64,000 nucleotides of DNA, from the NCBI RefSeq assembly GCF_025384765.1, contig NZ_VHLL01000003.1:62001-126000 (forward strand). Reading direction: 5' to 3'. The stretch comes from Methanoculleus formosensis (GTDB lineage Archaea; Halobacteriota; Methanomicrobia; Methanomicrobiales; Methanoculleaceae). Below the pieces are notes generated by a model that made no database searches, had not been told where the DNA came from, and saw only the letters and a program-made list of their open reading frames with translations. The position numbers and the translations under genes are program-made. Of this stretch, positions 1 through 9,360 are shown piece by piece (position 1 is the first letter of the stretch; the number at the start of each line of letters is the position of its first letter).

Positions 1-1
1 C

Positions 2-319
2 ATCTGCGGGGACATCTACCGCGCCGGGGACGACTGGGAGGAGGAACTACAGAGAGAGATCTGGTGCCGGGGCATGAAGCGGAGAGGAGCTTCCGACGAC
101 GTCGTCCGGGGAATGGTCGCGCAACGCGAGGCGAATATGCCCGCATTCACCACCGTTTCAGAGTTCCGCGATATGCTGGTGGAGTCGGGGTTCGACCGTG
201 CGGTTGCACCGTTCACCTCGGGCTCCGTGGGTCTGGTGGTGGGGTTTGCGGGAGAATGTCTCGAAGAGTTGATGAGAAAGAATACCGGTTCTCTCGAAGG
301 AAATGTCTGCCGTCCATAA
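2..319 (+). CDS. Methyltransferase-like protein, C-terminal fragment (5' end outside window)
   Basis: The frame is already open at the first bases of the window and stops at TAA 317-319, leaving about 105 C-terminal residues. The visible part resembles the C-terminal portion of class I SAM-dependent methyltransferases: a charged helical stretch (WEEELQREIWCRGMKRRG), then a 'FRDMLVESGFD' segment and a last hydrophobic strand (SVGLVVGFAGE). The SAM-binding glycine motif would lie upstream and cannot be checked, so the family is tentative. Codon use is GC-rich like the rest of the window, which supports it being coding. Confidence 0.5.
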   Translation: MCGDIYRAGDDWEEELQREIWCRGMKRRGASDDVVRGMVAQREANMPAFTTVSEFRDMLVESGFDRAVAPFTSGSVGLVVGFAGECLEELMRKNTGSLEGNVCRP

Positions 320-979
320 TGGAATAGGTATCGCATCTCAGCCATCCATACGTACCCATGGGAGGGCAACGATACCGCCTTGAAGCTCACCCCCCGAACA
401 CCGTGATTATCACCTATTCCACCTGGATCATCGGCTTGGACGGGTAGCCCCGCGTATCATAGGTGGAGACCCCTGTACGTTAATCGGCACTGGTCCGGGG
501 GTGCGGTTCTTGTCTTCACTACCGATAGTATACCGTCCAATGGTGCCATAGAAGGGAGAAAAAAGAAGGTTATTGAAAGGAAGAACGTGCAGTGGAACAC
601 CAGTAGCTGGACATGGAATGAGGCGATACGATTTCCATTATCCGGAATACATCTTGAGGGGTGATACCCTCGCACACATGTATTACGTAATTTAATAAAA
701 ATGTTACTAAGTACACTTTATTTTTAGATTTTTAATAAATGCGCAGAGGATGACCGCGCTTATCCTGACTATGCTCAGAGCGTTGGTCTTCATCGGGCTC
801 TCTGCGTATCTGCTCTCTGTTTGCCAGTCCCTTCAGCCTCGAGGAAGCGGAGAAATGGTGGGATCGTCACGGGACATATCAGGAGAGCGTGGCTGTGATA
901 CACCCGGCCGGACAAATCAGCGCACATATCTGCACCCGCCAGAGGATAGTATTCAGTCCTTGCACAACATAGATCTCTC
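320..979. other. Intergenic region, no convincing gene
   Basis: About 660 bases with only short overlapping frames in several phases. None has a ribosome site or recognisable product. An AT-rich patch at about 683-740 could hold a promoter, but it is far from the next start at 980. A 77-codon frame at 750-983 on the plus strand has a hydrophobic start followed by a non-protein-like tail, and I do not call it a gene. Confidence 0.5.
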
Positions 980-1576
980 ATGAACGAAGAGATCGCCGCA
1001 ATGCTCGACCACGTCCGGGCAGCACTCCCGGCATCAGGGGCGCATGGATTCGACCACACCCTCCGGGTCGTCCGCCTCTGTGAGAGACTCGGCGCCCGCG
1101 AAGGCGCGGATATGGCGGTCCTCATCCCGGCAGCCACCTTCCACGACATCACCCGGCCGCTTGAGGAGGAGACGGGCATCCCCCACGAAGAAGAGGGGGC
1201 ACGGATGGCAGCGGCGTATCTTGAGTCCATCCGCTATCCGGCAGACCTTGTCCCGGGCATCGTCCACGCCATCCGTGCGCACCGCTACTCCTCAGGCATC
1301 GCTCCCGAGACCCTTGAAGCCCGGGTGCTCTCCGACGCGGACAACCTGGACGCGATGGGTGCGGTCGGGATCGTGAGGACATTCATGCAGGCCGGGGAGC
1401 AAGGGCACGGCATCGAGGATGCAACCCGCCACTTCTATGACAAACTGCTCAACCTCAAAGACCGTATGTACACGGAGAGCGCCCGGGAGAGCGCCCGGGA
1501 GAGGCATGCGTTCCTCGTCGCGTTTCTCGATGCACTGGACGGCGAGACAGGCGCCAGAATCCCCCCGGATGCGTGA
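980..1576 (+). CDS. HD-domain metal-dependent phosphohydrolase
   Basis: A 198-residue protein with a complete HD signature: H26 in 'GFDHTLRV', the H55-D56 pair in 'ATFHDITRP', further His in 'HAIRAH' near 96-101, and D119/D121 in 'LSDADNLDAMG'. This order (H...HD...H...D) is that of small HD phosphohydrolases of the YedJ/uncharacterised type, which hydrolyse nucleotides or other phosphoesters using divalent metals. The substrate cannot be told from sequence. There is no membrane segment. It stands alone on the plus strand and is followed by the convergent SMR gene. The short in-frame repeat ESAR-ESAR near residue 168 is a local duplication of GAGAGCGCCCGG. Confidence 0.85.
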   Translation: MNEEIAAMLDHVRAALPASGAHGFDHTLRVVRLCERLGAREGADMAVLIPAATFHDITRPLEEETGIPHEEEGARMAAAYLESIRYPADLVPGIVHAIRAHRYSSGIAPETLEARVLSDADNLDAMGAVGIVRTFMQAGEQGHGIEDATRHFYDKLLNLKDRMYTESARESARERHAFLVAFLDALDGETGARIPPDA

Positions 1577-1611
1577 TCGAAGAGGATATCCCGGCGCGCG
1601 GGCCATGCCTC

Positions 1612-1941
1612 TCACGCATCCGAACAGACCTTCAGCCCGATGATCCCCGCTACGATCAGGAAGATGCAGAGGAGGCGGAGAATGCTCCTTGACTCACCGA
1701 AGAAGACGATCCCGGCGATGACCGTCCCGACCGCCCCGATGCCCGTCCAGACAGCATACGCCGTCCCAATCGGGAGGGTGGTGAGCGACCGCGAGAGGAG
1801 GTAAAAACTCCCGGCCATCAGGATGATGGTCGCCACCGACGGCCCAACCTTCGTGAACCCTTCGGTATACTTGAGGCCGATCGCCCAGCCGGTCTCCAGG
1901 AGCCCGGCAAAGAACAGAGTAATCCAGGCCGTATTCTGCAT
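1612..1941 (-). CDS. SMR-family small exporter, Gdx/SugE type
   Basis: A 109-residue protein with four predicted membrane helices, the usual length for small multidrug resistance transporters. The conserved membrane-embedded glutamate is in helix 1 ([16 protein letters not shown]), and '[25 protein letters not shown]' features (positions about 58-83) are the hallmark of the family. The [12 protein letters not shown] segment and the PS-I/T pattern resemble the SugE/Gdx branch, whose characterised members export guanidinium, rather than EmrE. A good ribosome site (GAGAGGA) lies just upstream of the ATG. The gene is divergent from the ferredoxin gene. I saw no guanidine riboswitch in the 125-base gap. 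Confidence 0.9.
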   Translation of the reverse strand: MQNTAWITLFFAGLLETGWAIGLKYTEGFTKVGPSVATIILMAGSFYLLSRSLTTLPIGTAYAVWTGIGAVGTVIAGIVFFGESRSILRLLCIFLIVAGIIGLKVCSDA

Positions 1942-2066
1942 GATTCCTCTCTAATTTGGCCAGGAGAACGATATACTTTCTCCACCCCGAAATCATACGG
2001 GCCATCCGCTTCCGTCACGTTTAACAGGGAAGAGTGCCTTCCGGAGATCCAGAGGAGGTATGGAGT

Positions 2067-2294
2067 GTGGTGAAAGTTACCATCGACAGAGCGGGATGCA
2101 TCAGCTGCGAGTCGTGCTGGACGCTCTGTCCGGACGTCTTCGAACAGGATCCGGCCGATGACCTGAGCTCGGTCACGGAACAGTACCGGGTCGGCGGCAA
2201 CACCGCAGAGGGGGAGGTCCCCGACGGCCTCGCCGACTGCGCCGTAGAAGCCGCCGATTCGTGTCCGGTCACGGTCATCTTCGTCGAGGAATGA
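2067..2294 (+). CDS. 4Fe-4S ferredoxin (Pyrococcus type)
   Basis: A 75-residue electron carrier with 'GCISCESCWTLCPDVFE' followed near the C-terminus by 'DCAVEAADSCPVTVIFVEE'. This is the spacing of the single-cluster ferredoxins of thermophilic archaea. All four cluster cysteines are present, including the position that is Asp in Pyrococcus ferredoxin, and the two extra cysteines that form a disulfide in that family are also kept. The start is GTG 2067 or GTG 2070, because AGGAGGT at 2053-2059 sits 7-10 bases before them. The frame is open further upstream to GTG 2034, but that start has no ribosome site. Partners are unknown. Confidence 0.88.
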   Translation: MVKVTIDRAGCISCESCWTLCPDVFEQDPADDLSSVTEQYRVGGNTAEGEVPDGLADCAVEAADSCPVTVIFVEE

Positions 2295-2727
2295 GGCGAT
2301 CCGGACGCTTGCGCGTGTACCGGCGCCGGGCAATTGTTATTCTCATGGCCGAACAAGAACTATAACCTTCGAGGTCCATGGGGAGTTTGCCAGGGAGAGG
2401 GATCAAATCAGAGGGTGCATCACCATGATGCAGCAAGTTCACAGGCCAAGGCGGTTAAGGCCTGCGAACACAAAAAAGCTGCACACATGGGCCGAAACGC
2501 ACCCCGGACACGATCCCGCCTCCCGGGCACACCGATTCTTCAGACTCACCGGCATGGTTCTGCCACATCGGCGAGCGTTCCCACCCCGTCGTTACCTCCA
2601 CGGCGATTGTCCCACTGTCCGTTACAACGTGATACTTCCGTATTCCGATTGCGCTGTTGCTGACAGGGGAGGCGGCGGTACGGTCTCCAACAGAAGGGGC
2701 TCTCCGGAGCAAAAATAGAGGGTTGTA
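2295..2727. other. Intergenic region, no convincing gene
   Basis: About 430 bases between a plus-strand ferredoxin gene and the 3' end of a minus-strand peptidase gene. Short frames exist on both strands (for example 2425-2718 plus) but they overlap one another, lack ribosome sites and translate to Pro/Arg-rich low-quality sequence. No RNA gene or repeat was recognised. Confidence 0.5.
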
Positions 2728-3765
2728 TCAGAGCGCAGGTTTGCTCTTCAACGCCTCGACGAGGAGCCGGACCCCCGCCTCGATATCGGCGGTATCGACC
2801 ACCTCGACCGGGGAGTGGATATAGCGAGCCGGGATCGAGAACGGGATGCTCGGGATGCCGCCCCGCTCCAGGTGGATGATCGTCGCGTCGGTGTTGCCGC
2901 CGGTTCCGACCTCGAGCTGGCAGGGGATCTCGTTCTTCTCCGCGGTCTCCCGGAGCCACGCGGTCATCCTCGGGTCGGCCATCAGCCCGCGCCCGCTCGC
3001 GCTGACGATCACGAGGACCGGCCCCTTGCCCATCTCGACGCTCGCGTCTTTCTTCTCGATCCCGGGGTGATCGCCGGGGATGGTGACATCGGTCGCGATA
3101 GCGCAGTCGGGGTCCAAGGAATAGGCGCTCACCTTCGCGCCCTTGAGCCCCAGCTCCTCCTGGACGGTGAAGACGGCGTAGAGCGTATGAGGCGACTTCG
3201 CCTGCTGCAGCGCCCGGATGAGCATCGCGACGCCGACCCGGTTATCGAGCGCTTTGCCCGTGACACGGGTGCCGGCGAGTTCCGTGTACTCGCGGTCGAT
3301 GGTGATCGCCGTGCCGATCTCGATCCCGAGGTTCTTCACCTCCTCCTCGCTCGTCGCGCCCACGTCGACGAACATATTCTCGATCTTGATCTCCTTCTTG
3401 CGCTCGTCCTCCTTCATCACGTGCGGGGGCTTTGCGCCGAGAACGCCCGTGACCGGGCCGTTCTTCCCGTGTAGAACCACCCGCTGACAGTAGAGCACCG
3501 GTCCGAACCATCCCCCGATGGGGACGACCCGGATGAACCCCTTCTCATCGATGTACTGCACCATCAGGCCGATCTCGTCCATGTGGGCGGCGAGCATGAT
3601 CGAGAAGTCGTCGCCGCGCTTGACGGCGATCAGGTTCCCCATCGTGTCCTCGCGGATCTCGTCAACGACACCCGCAAGTTCCGCCCGGATGATCTCCCTG
3701 ATGTTTCCTTCATCGCTCGAGACGCCGTGGGCGTCCGAGAGTCTCCTGAGTAACTCTTTCACCAT
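2728..3765 (-). CDS. M42-family metalloaminopeptidase (TET/glutamyl aminopeptidase type)
   Basis: A 345-residue cytosolic peptidase. The M42 co-catalytic metal ligands are all visible: H in 'LAAHMDEIG' near residue 60, D in 'GKALDNRVG', the EE pair in 'TVQEELGLKGA', D in 'AIATDVTIPGD', and H in 'ARYIHSPVEVV' near the C-terminus. Members form dodecameric tetrahedral particles that trim peptides released by proteasomes. It is the last gene of a minus-strand operon, starting 7 bases after the aminotransferase stop, which fits peptide and amino-acid recycling. Length is typical for the family. Confidence 0.92.
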   Translation of the reverse strand: MVKELLRRLSDAHGVSSDEGNIREIIRAELAGVVDEIREDTMGNLIAVKRGDDFSIMLAAHMDEIGLMVQYIDEKGFIRVVPIGGWFGPVLYCQRVVLHGKNGPVTGVLGAKPPHVMKEDERKKEIKIENMFVDVGATSEEEVKNLGIEIGTAITIDREYTELAGTRVTGKALDNRVGVAMLIRALQQAKSPHTLYAVFTVQEELGLKGAKVSAYSLDPDCAIATDVTIPGDHPGIEKKDASVEMGKGPVLVIVSASGRGLMADPRMTAWLRETAEKNEIPCQLEVGTGGNTDATIIHLERGGIPSIPFSIPARYIHSPVEVVDTADIEAGVRLLVEALKSKPAL

Positions 3766-3772
3766 TTTTCTC

Positions 3773-4879
3773 TCACTCCATCAGTTTTCCGAGACGCTCG
3801 ACCGCACGGGAGAGGTTCCCCGGGGAGGTCGCGTAGCTGAAGCGCGCGTACTCGGGGGCCCTCGAGCCGAACGCCGAACCCGGCACGATGATGACGCCCG
3901 CATCAATGGCCTTCTCGATAAGGTTTCGCCCCATCGGGACGAACATGTAGAACGCGCCCTCCGGCCGGGGGAAATCGAACCCGAGATCGGTGAGGCCGTC
4001 GTAGAGGAGGTCGCGCCGGGCGCGGTATTCACTCCGCATCCGCGTGACCGGCTCCTGGTCGCCGGTGTAGGCGGCGACCGCCGCATACTGCGATATCGAG
4101 GTCGCGCACGCCTGGGCGTACTGGTGCACCTTGAGGAACTCCGGGATATAGTCCTCGGGCGCTGCAAGGTAGCCGACCCGCCACCCGGTCATGGCGTAGG
4201 TCTTGCTCGCGGCGTTGACGGTGATGACGTCGTCGCCGAACCGGGCCGCGCTGAAGTGTTCTTTCTCGTAGACGAAGTGCTCGTAGACCTCGTCGGAGAC
4301 GACCGTGACCTTACGATCGTTTGCGTACTCGACGAGGGCGCGGATCGACTCCTCGCTCTCAACGGCGCCTGTCGGATTTCCCGGGGTGTTCAGGACGAAG
4401 ATCCGTGCACCGTCCATCTGCTCCTTCGCCCGCTCGACGTCGATGTGCAGGGTTGCATCGAGCCCGACACCTTCGGGCTTTCCGCCGGCAATGGTCGCGA
4501 GCGCGGCGTAGGAAACAAAACCCGGGTCGGTGAAGAGGACGCGGTCGCCCGGGTCGACGAGCGCCTCCATCACGAGGTGGAGCGCCTCGCTTCCTCCCGC
4601 CGTGACCAGGATCTGCTCCGGCCGGCAGGCAAGGCTGTTCTCGCGCGCGAGTTTCTCGCAGATAGCCTCCCGGAGTTCAATGATCCCGGCGTTCGGGGTG
4701 TAACCGGTTCTCCCCTCCCGGATGGCGGCGATCGCGGCCATCTTGATGTGGTCGGGCGTATCGAAGTCCGGCTGCCCGATGCCGAGGTTGATCGCGTCCG
4801 GCCCTCCGGCTTCGAAGAGCTTGCGGATGCCCGACATCTCCACCGACCGGACCCGGTCGGCATACCTGTGTTCGCTCAT
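3773..4879 (-). CDS. Class I/II PLP-dependent aminotransferase
   Basis: A 368-residue fold-type I aminotransferase. The PLP lysine lies in 'NAASKTYAMTGWRVGYLA', preceded by 'NTPGNPTGA' and 'VVSDEVYEHFVYE', and there is a C-terminal substrate-carboxylate Arg region ('YARFSYATS'). I start at ATG 4879 (MSEHRYADRV) because GAGGGGAATC lies directly upstream and homologues begin near this point; the open frame runs 18 codons further upstream without a ribosome site. It is the middle gene of an operon with hexulose-phosphate isomerase (8-base gap) and the M42 peptidase (7-base gap). Probable substrates are aspartate, alanine or aromatic amino acids; the sequence alone does not decide. Confidence 0.9.
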   Translation of the reverse strand: MSEHRYADRVRSVEMSGIRKLFEAGGPDAINLGIGQPDFDTPDHIKMAAIAAIREGRTGYTPNAGIIELREAICEKLARENSLACRPEQILVTAGGSEALHLVMEALVDPGDRVLFTDPGFVSYAALATIAGGKPEGVGLDATLHIDVERAKEQMDGARIFVLNTPGNPTGAVESEESIRALVEYANDRKVTVVSDEVYEHFVYEKEHFSAARFGDDVITVNAASKTYAMTGWRVGYLAAPEDYIPEFLKVHQYAQACATSISQYAAVAAYTGDQEPVTRMRSEYRARRDLLYDGLTDLGFDFPRPEGAFYMFVPMGRNLIEKAIDAGVIIVPGSAFGSRAPEYARFSYATSPGNLSRAVERLGKLME

Positions 4880-4887
4880 GATTCCCC

Positions 4888-5487
4888 TCACTCGATGTTC
4901 GCGTGGCGGCACTGGAGGTCTTCGGGCCGGCACTGGGTGATCTCCATCAGCCGCGATATGATCGCGTCCGCAAAGACCATCGCGGTCGTCTCGAAGATGG
5001 TGCCGAGCGGCGCGAACGACTTGTGCTCGCCCATCATCTGCCGGATCTCGAACTCCGCAGACTCGTCGGCCACCTTGTCCCGCTGGCTCTCGATGATGAC
5101 GATGCAGTCGGCGATGCGCCCGATCCGCGAGTCTTTCTTCGAGGTGATGAGGCAGATCCTCCCGCCGATCTCCTTTGCAGTCTCCGAGATATCCGCAACC
5201 GTCTTGGTCGCGCCGGATCCGGAGAAGACGATAATGACGTCTCCCGGTTTCATGGCCGGGGTCACGGTCTCCCCGACGACGAATGCGGAGAGCCCGAGGT
5301 GCATCAGGCGCATGGCAAACGATTTCGCTACAAGCCCGGAGCGCCCGGCGCCCATGGTATAGATGCGGTTTGCATTCAGGATCTCGGTGAGGAGCGTATC
5401 GATCTCTTCGTCGGACATCACATCCGCGATCGTCCGGATCTTGGTCGCCATCAACCGCATCATGTTCTTAACCGGGTGATTTGTCAT
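4888..5487 (-). CDS. hxlB: 6-phospho-3-hexuloisomerase (SIS domain)
   Basis: A 199-residue single-SIS-domain protein. 'MGAGRSGLVAKSFAMRLMHLG' features near residues 45-65 and 'IVFSGSGATKTVADISETAKE' features near 86-106 form the sugar-phosphate binding site of PHI/HxlB proteins, which interconvert 3-hexulose-6-phosphate and fructose-6-phosphate. In archaea without an oxidative pentose pathway this reaction, run in reverse with hexulose-phosphate synthase, supplies ribulose-5-phosphate. The start ATG 5487 is preferred over GTG 5511, as the ATG begins the conserved region after a weak GTGGAAT site. It leads an operon with the aminotransferase and M42 peptidase. No hexulose-phosphate synthase is in the window. 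Confidence 0.88.
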   Translation of the reverse strand: MTNHPVKNMMRLMATKIRTIADVMSDEEIDTLLTEILNANRIYTMGAGRSGLVAKSFAMRLMHLGLSAFVVGETVTPAMKPGDVIIVFSGSGATKTVADISETAKEIGGRICLITSKKDSRIGRIADCIVIIESQRDKVADESAEFEIRQMMGEHKSFAPLGTIFETTAMVFADAIISRLMEITQCRPEDLQCRHANIE

Positions 5488-6028
5488 CGTAATTCCACTG
5501 TTAGGTTTCACGAGAACCTACATTAGAATATCCCAGACGCCCGGGGAGGGGGCAGCTATCCTCTTCCTCCCGGGGTAGCGGGGCCGGCGCGGGAGAGGAG
5601 GCAAGTATTGCCTGAAATGGCGGCAGTAAACTCCATCCTGCAGAGAAAGGGTCGGGGTAATGCATCCGATTGCCCCGGAGGTTCCAATGCCGCTGAAACA
5701 GACTAAAAACCTGATTTAAGCGCAATAAACCCGCATGATATCATCCGCCCGCCCCGAAAGATCGCTTCCCAAGATGCAAAAGACTATTGTTTATGGTTGC
5801 AAAATACATACAAAATTCGGCACGGCACTTCGGCCGCAACTGAAGGATTACAGCTGCCAAAAACTAGTTCTGCAGCATGATACCACGAATCCGATGCCCC
5901 AAAGCATCGATGCAGGTAAATTCTCCAGGATTAGGGGCAAATTCAGGGATTACGCGGACCTGCCGCGCCCCGCATCCATATGCGGGAGGGCGCACGGCGG
6001 GACTCAAGGGACGACAAGAGGTAACAGG
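5488..6028. other. Intergenic region between divergent operons
   Basis: About 540 bases separating hxlB (minus) and lhr (plus). The lhr frame stays open upstream to 5735, but that part has AT-rich, non-conserved content and better starts exist at 6029, so I treat it as non-coding. A lower-GC stretch at about 5775-5820 (GCAAAATACATAC) may contain the plus-strand promoter. No RNA or repeat was recognised. Confidence 0.45.
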
Positions 6029-8647
6029 ATGGAGAAGCGGCCGGAAAAGCATTCGAACGAGGAGATCCTCGATCTCCTCGACGAGAACGTACGGGAATGG
6101 TGCATACAAGAACTGGACGGGCGGTTCACCCCGCCGCAGCGGATGGCGGTCCCGCTCATCCACGAGAGAAAGAACGTCCTCATCTGCTCGCCGACCGGGT
6201 CTGGAAAGACCCTCTCTGCGTTCCTCGCGATCATCGACGACATCTTCGTCCGGGCGCGGGCAGGCGAACTCGAAGACAGCGTCTACTGCCTCTACATCTC
6301 GCCGCTCAAGTCGCTTGCAAACGACATCCATAAGAACCTCAGCCTGCCGCTCGACGGGATCGCTCGGGTCGCCAGCGAGCGCGGGATCGACCACACTCCG
6401 CTCCGCCATGCCATCCGGCACGGGGACGTCTCGCGGGCGGATAAGGCGAAGATGGCACGAAAACCCCCGCACATCCTCAACATAACCCCCGAGACGCTCG
6501 CGATCCTCTTGAACTCCCCGAAGTTCCGTGAGAGCCTCCGGACGGTCAGGTGGGTCGTCGTCGACGAGATCCACTCCCTTGCGGGCTCGAAGCGCGGCGT
6601 CCACCTCTCGGTGAGCCTTGAACGGCTCGAAGAACTGGTGAAGGAGACGGGAGGCGGCTTTACGCGGATAGGCTGCTCGGCGACGATCGAACCCCTCGCC
6701 GAGGTCGGCCAATTCCTGGTCGGCGCCGGACGCGACGTGGAGATCGTCGACACCCGGTTCGCCCGGGAGTTCGACCTGAAACTCCTCTGCCCGGTTTCCG
6801 ACCTGATCGACACCACCCCCGAAGACCTCGCGCGGCACCTCTACTCGACGATCCACCGTCTCGTCCAGGGACACAGCAATACGCTCGTCTTCACGAACAC
6901 CCGGAACGGTGCCGAACGGATCCTCCACAACCTCCGCGTCCGTTATCCTGAGTGGTATACGGAGGAGAACACGGGATGCCATCACGGCTCGATGGGGACG
7001 GAGGGGAGGCTCTCCGTCGAGGAGCGGCTCAAGTCCGGGAGGGTGAAGGTGGTGACGACCTCGACGTCGCTCGAACTCGGGGTCGACATGCCCCACGTCG
7101 ACCTCGTCCTCCAGGTAGGGTCCCCGAAGTCCGTCGCGGCGCTCCTCCAGCGGGTCGGGCGGGCCGGCCACCGTCTCGGCGAGGTGGTGAAAGGGCGGAT
7201 CGTCGTCCTCGACCGCGACGAACTCGTGGAGTGTGCGGTGATGCTCCGGGAGGGGCAGAACGGGTTTGTGGATAGGATCCATATCCCGGAGAACTGCCTC
7301 GATGTTCTCGCGCAGCACGTCTTCGGGATAGCACTTGAGGGCGAAGCGCAGATCGACCGGATGCTCGACGTGATCCGCCGGTCGTACTGCTACCGGGACC
7401 TCGAGGAGGAAGACCTGATGAGCGTCGTCCGCTACCTCGCCGGAGAGTACGCGGGGCTCGAGGAGCGACGGATCTACGCGAAGATCTGGCACGACGAGGA
7501 GACCGGAACCGTGCGAAAACGGGGGAGAAACGCCCGGATGATCTACTTCCTCAACTCCGGGACGATCCCGGACGAGTTCTCCTGCGACGTCCTCACCCGT
7601 GACGGGGTCTTTGCCGGCAACCTGGACGAGAAGTATCTGGAACGGATGAACAAGGGCGACGTCTTCGTCCTCGGCGGTCGGCGCTACCGGTTCGCCTACC
7701 GCCGGGGCGGAAAACTCTATGTCGACCCGACGACCGACCGGCCGACGATCCCGAGCTGGTTCTCGGAGAAACTCCCGCTCTCGTTCGACCTCGGGCTGCA
7801 CGTCCTCCGGTTCAAGGAGATGATGCTCCGAGCGCTGGAGACGGCGGGAACGGAAGAGGTCGTCGAGACTCTCCTCGCCGATTATCCCATCGACGAGAAC
7901 AGCGCCCGGAGCATCTGCGCGATCTTCGAGCAGCAGGTGCTCTATATGGGCGACAAAGCCGTCCCCACGCCCGGGAGGATCGTCATCGAGGAGCAGGTCG
8001 ACCGGGAAAACCAGCGCAGGCTCTACTACTTCATGACCAACTACGGGCTGCGGTTCAATGACGGGTTCTCCCGGATCGTCGCCTTCATGATCGCCCGGGA
8101 CGTGACGACGAACGTCTCGGTCGGGATCAGCGACACCGGGTTTCTGGTCTCGATCCCGCTCGAGAAGCAGGTCGATCCCGCACGCATCCTCCGGGGCATC
8201 CGGGCCGACGAGTGTAGCGAGATCCTCACAGAGGCCGTCGGGGACACCCAGCTCATAAAACGGGTCTTTCGGATCAACGCAGCCCGGTCGTTCATGATCC
8301 TCCGTAACTACATGGGGAGGCGGAGGAGCGCCAGGCGCCAGCAGGTGAGCGCCGACATGCTGATCTCGTTTGCAAAACGCCTCCCGGGTTTCGCCGTGAT
8401 GCGGGAGACCTACCGGGAGGTGATCGAGGACCGGTTCGAGGCGGAGAACATACGGCGGATCGTCGACGGGATCGGCGCGGGCGATATCGAGGTCGTCATG
8501 ACCCGCGCCGCGTCCCCGAGCCCGCTCGCGTTCGGGATCGCGACGCTCGGCGTCTCCGACGCGGTCTACGCGCAGGACAAACTCTCGATGCTCCGCGAGT
8601 TCCAGCGCCGGGTGATGAGCAGCATCGAAGGCGGGGCGGCGGCATGA
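6029..8647 (+). CDS. lhr: Lhr-type large superfamily 2 helicase
   Basis: An 872-residue ATP-dependent nucleic-acid helicase. Residues 54-61 are the Walker A motif SPTGSGKT, D179-E-I-H is the Walker B box (DEIH as in Lhr/Ski2 relatives), 'GCSATIEP' is motif III, and 'TTSTSLELGVDMPHVD' with 'LLQRVGRAGHRLGE' gives motifs V and VI. The roughly 400-residue C-terminal part matches the winged-helix and beta-barrel extension of the Lhr core. ATG 6029 is chosen because GAGGT at 6018-6022 precedes it and conserved sequence begins there. Archaeal Lhr proteins act at stalled forks and unwind branched DNA or RNA-DNA hybrids. It overlaps the next gene by 4 bases (ATGA). Confidence 0.93.
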   Translation: MEKRPEKHSNEEILDLLDENVREWCIQELDGRFTPPQRMAVPLIHERKNVLICSPTGSGKTLSAFLAIIDDIFVRARAGELEDSVYCLYISPLKSLANDIHKNLSLPLDGIARVASERGIDHTPLRHAIRHGDVSRADKAKMARKPPHILNITPETLAILLNSPKFRESLRTVRWVVVDEIHSLAGSKRGVHLSVSLERLEELVKETGGGFTRIGCSATIEPLAEVGQFLVGAGRDVEIVDTRFAREFDLKLLCPVSDLIDTTPEDLARHLYSTIHRLVQGHSNTLVFTNTRNGAERILHNLRVRYPEWYTEENTGCHHGSMGTEGRLSVEERLKSGRVKVVTTSTSLELGVDMPHVDLVLQVGSPKSVAALLQRVGRAGHRLGEVVKGRIVVLDRDELVECAVMLREGQNGFVDRIHIPENCLDVLAQHVFGIALEGEAQIDRMLDVIRRSYCYRDLEEEDLMSVVRYLAGEYAGLEERRIYAKIWHDEETGTVRKRGRNARMIYFLNSGTIPDEFSCDVLTRDGVFAGNLDEKYLERMNKGDVFVLGGRRYRFAYRRGGKLYVDPTTDRPTIPSWFSEKLPLSFDLGLHVLRFKEMMLRALETAGTEEVVETLLADYPIDENSARSICAIFEQQVLYMGDKAVPTPGRIVIEEQVDRENQRRLYYFMTNYGLRFNDGFSRIVAFMIARDVTTNVSVGISDTGFLVSIPLEKQVDPARILRGIRADECSEILTEAVGDTQLIKRVFRINAARSFMILRNYMGRRRSARRQQVSADMLISFAKRLPGFAVMRETYREVIEDRFEAENIRRIVDGIGAGDIEVVMTRAASPSPLAFGIATLGVSDAVYAQDKLSMLREFQRRVMSSIEGGAAA

Positions 8648-9360
8648 ACGTGGTCACGGAGGCCGATCTCCTCTCGCGGTTCGGCTTTTATGAAGGCGCG
8701 CTCTTTGTCCGGGAGCAGTCCCTCTGCGTCGTCTCCGACGTCCACATCGGGCTTTCCGAGGCGCTCTACCGGCAGGGGCTCCACTTTCCTCTCCACGAGG
8801 AGGAGACGCTCCTCGAGCGGTTCGAGGCGATTCTGGAGCGGTTCGCTCCGCAGGTCTTCGTCCTTGACGGGGACATCTTCCATGCCTTTGACCGGGTGAG
8901 CCGGGGCGTGAAGGAGACGCTCTCGACGGTCCTTGCGACGCTCCGGGCGGAGTGCGAGGTCGTCCTCGTCCGGGGATCGCACGACGTCATGCTCCCCGCT
9001 ATCATGGGAGGGACAGTCGAGCGCTACGATCGCGGCGGCTACACGGTGGTGCACGGGGATCAGGCGGTCGACGACCACGGGACGCTCATCATCGGGCACG
9101 ACCACCCGGCGATCGAGATCGACCTTGCCCGGTTCCCCTGCTTCCTCTACGGCCGGGGCGTGGCCCACGGGAAGGACCTCCTCGTAATGCCGGCGTTCAA
9201 CCCACTCTCCCCCGGCGTCGTGGTGAACTACGCAAGGAGCCGGGACTTCCTCTCCCCCATCCTCCGCCGCGTGGATGCGGGCAGCCTCCAGCCCGTGGTG
9301 GAGGTCGACGGCGAAGTGGTCGTCCTCCCGCCGCTCGCGGGCATCCGGCGGTTTGCATAA
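8644..9360 (+). CDS. Lhr-associated calcineurin-like metallophosphoesterase
   Basis: A 238-residue phosphoesterase with the full set of family motifs: D32-x-H34 in 'VVSDVHIG', 'VLDGDIFHAF' near 73-82, 'VRGSHDVM', 'VVHGDQ' and 'IIGHDHPAIE'. The usual GNHD box reads GSHD, so the Asn that contacts the substrate is replaced by Ser. Related proteins sit beside Lhr in many archaea and bacteria, where the pair is linked to DNA repair and the bacterial enzyme acts as a nuclease or phosphodiesterase. The 4-base ATGA overlap with lhr strongly suggests that the two products are made and act together. Confidence 0.88.
   Translation: MNVVTEADLLSRFGFYEGALFVREQSLCVVSDVHIGLSEALYRQGLHFPLHEEETLLERFEAILERFAPQVFVLDGDIFHAFDRVSRGVKETLSTVLATLRAECEVVLVRGSHDVMLPAIMGGTVERYDRGGYTVVHGDQAVDDHGTLIIGHDHPAIEIDLARFPCFLYGRGVAHGKDLLVMPAFNPLSPGVVVNYARSRDFLSPILRRVDAGSLQPVVEVDGEVVVLPPLAGIRRFA

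Noticed and set aside
750-983. 77-codon plus-strand frame before the HD gene
   Set aside because: The hydrophobic start is followed by non-protein-like sequence, and the frame only overlaps the HD start.
1942-2066. Guanidine riboswitch before the Gdx-like gene
   Set aside because: No recognisable guanidine-I, II or III conserved core, and the TATA-like box leaves almost no leader.
3518-5362. 614-codon plus-strand frame across the hxlB/aminotransferase operon
   Set aside because: It spans two well-supported minus-strand genes and has no recognisable domain.
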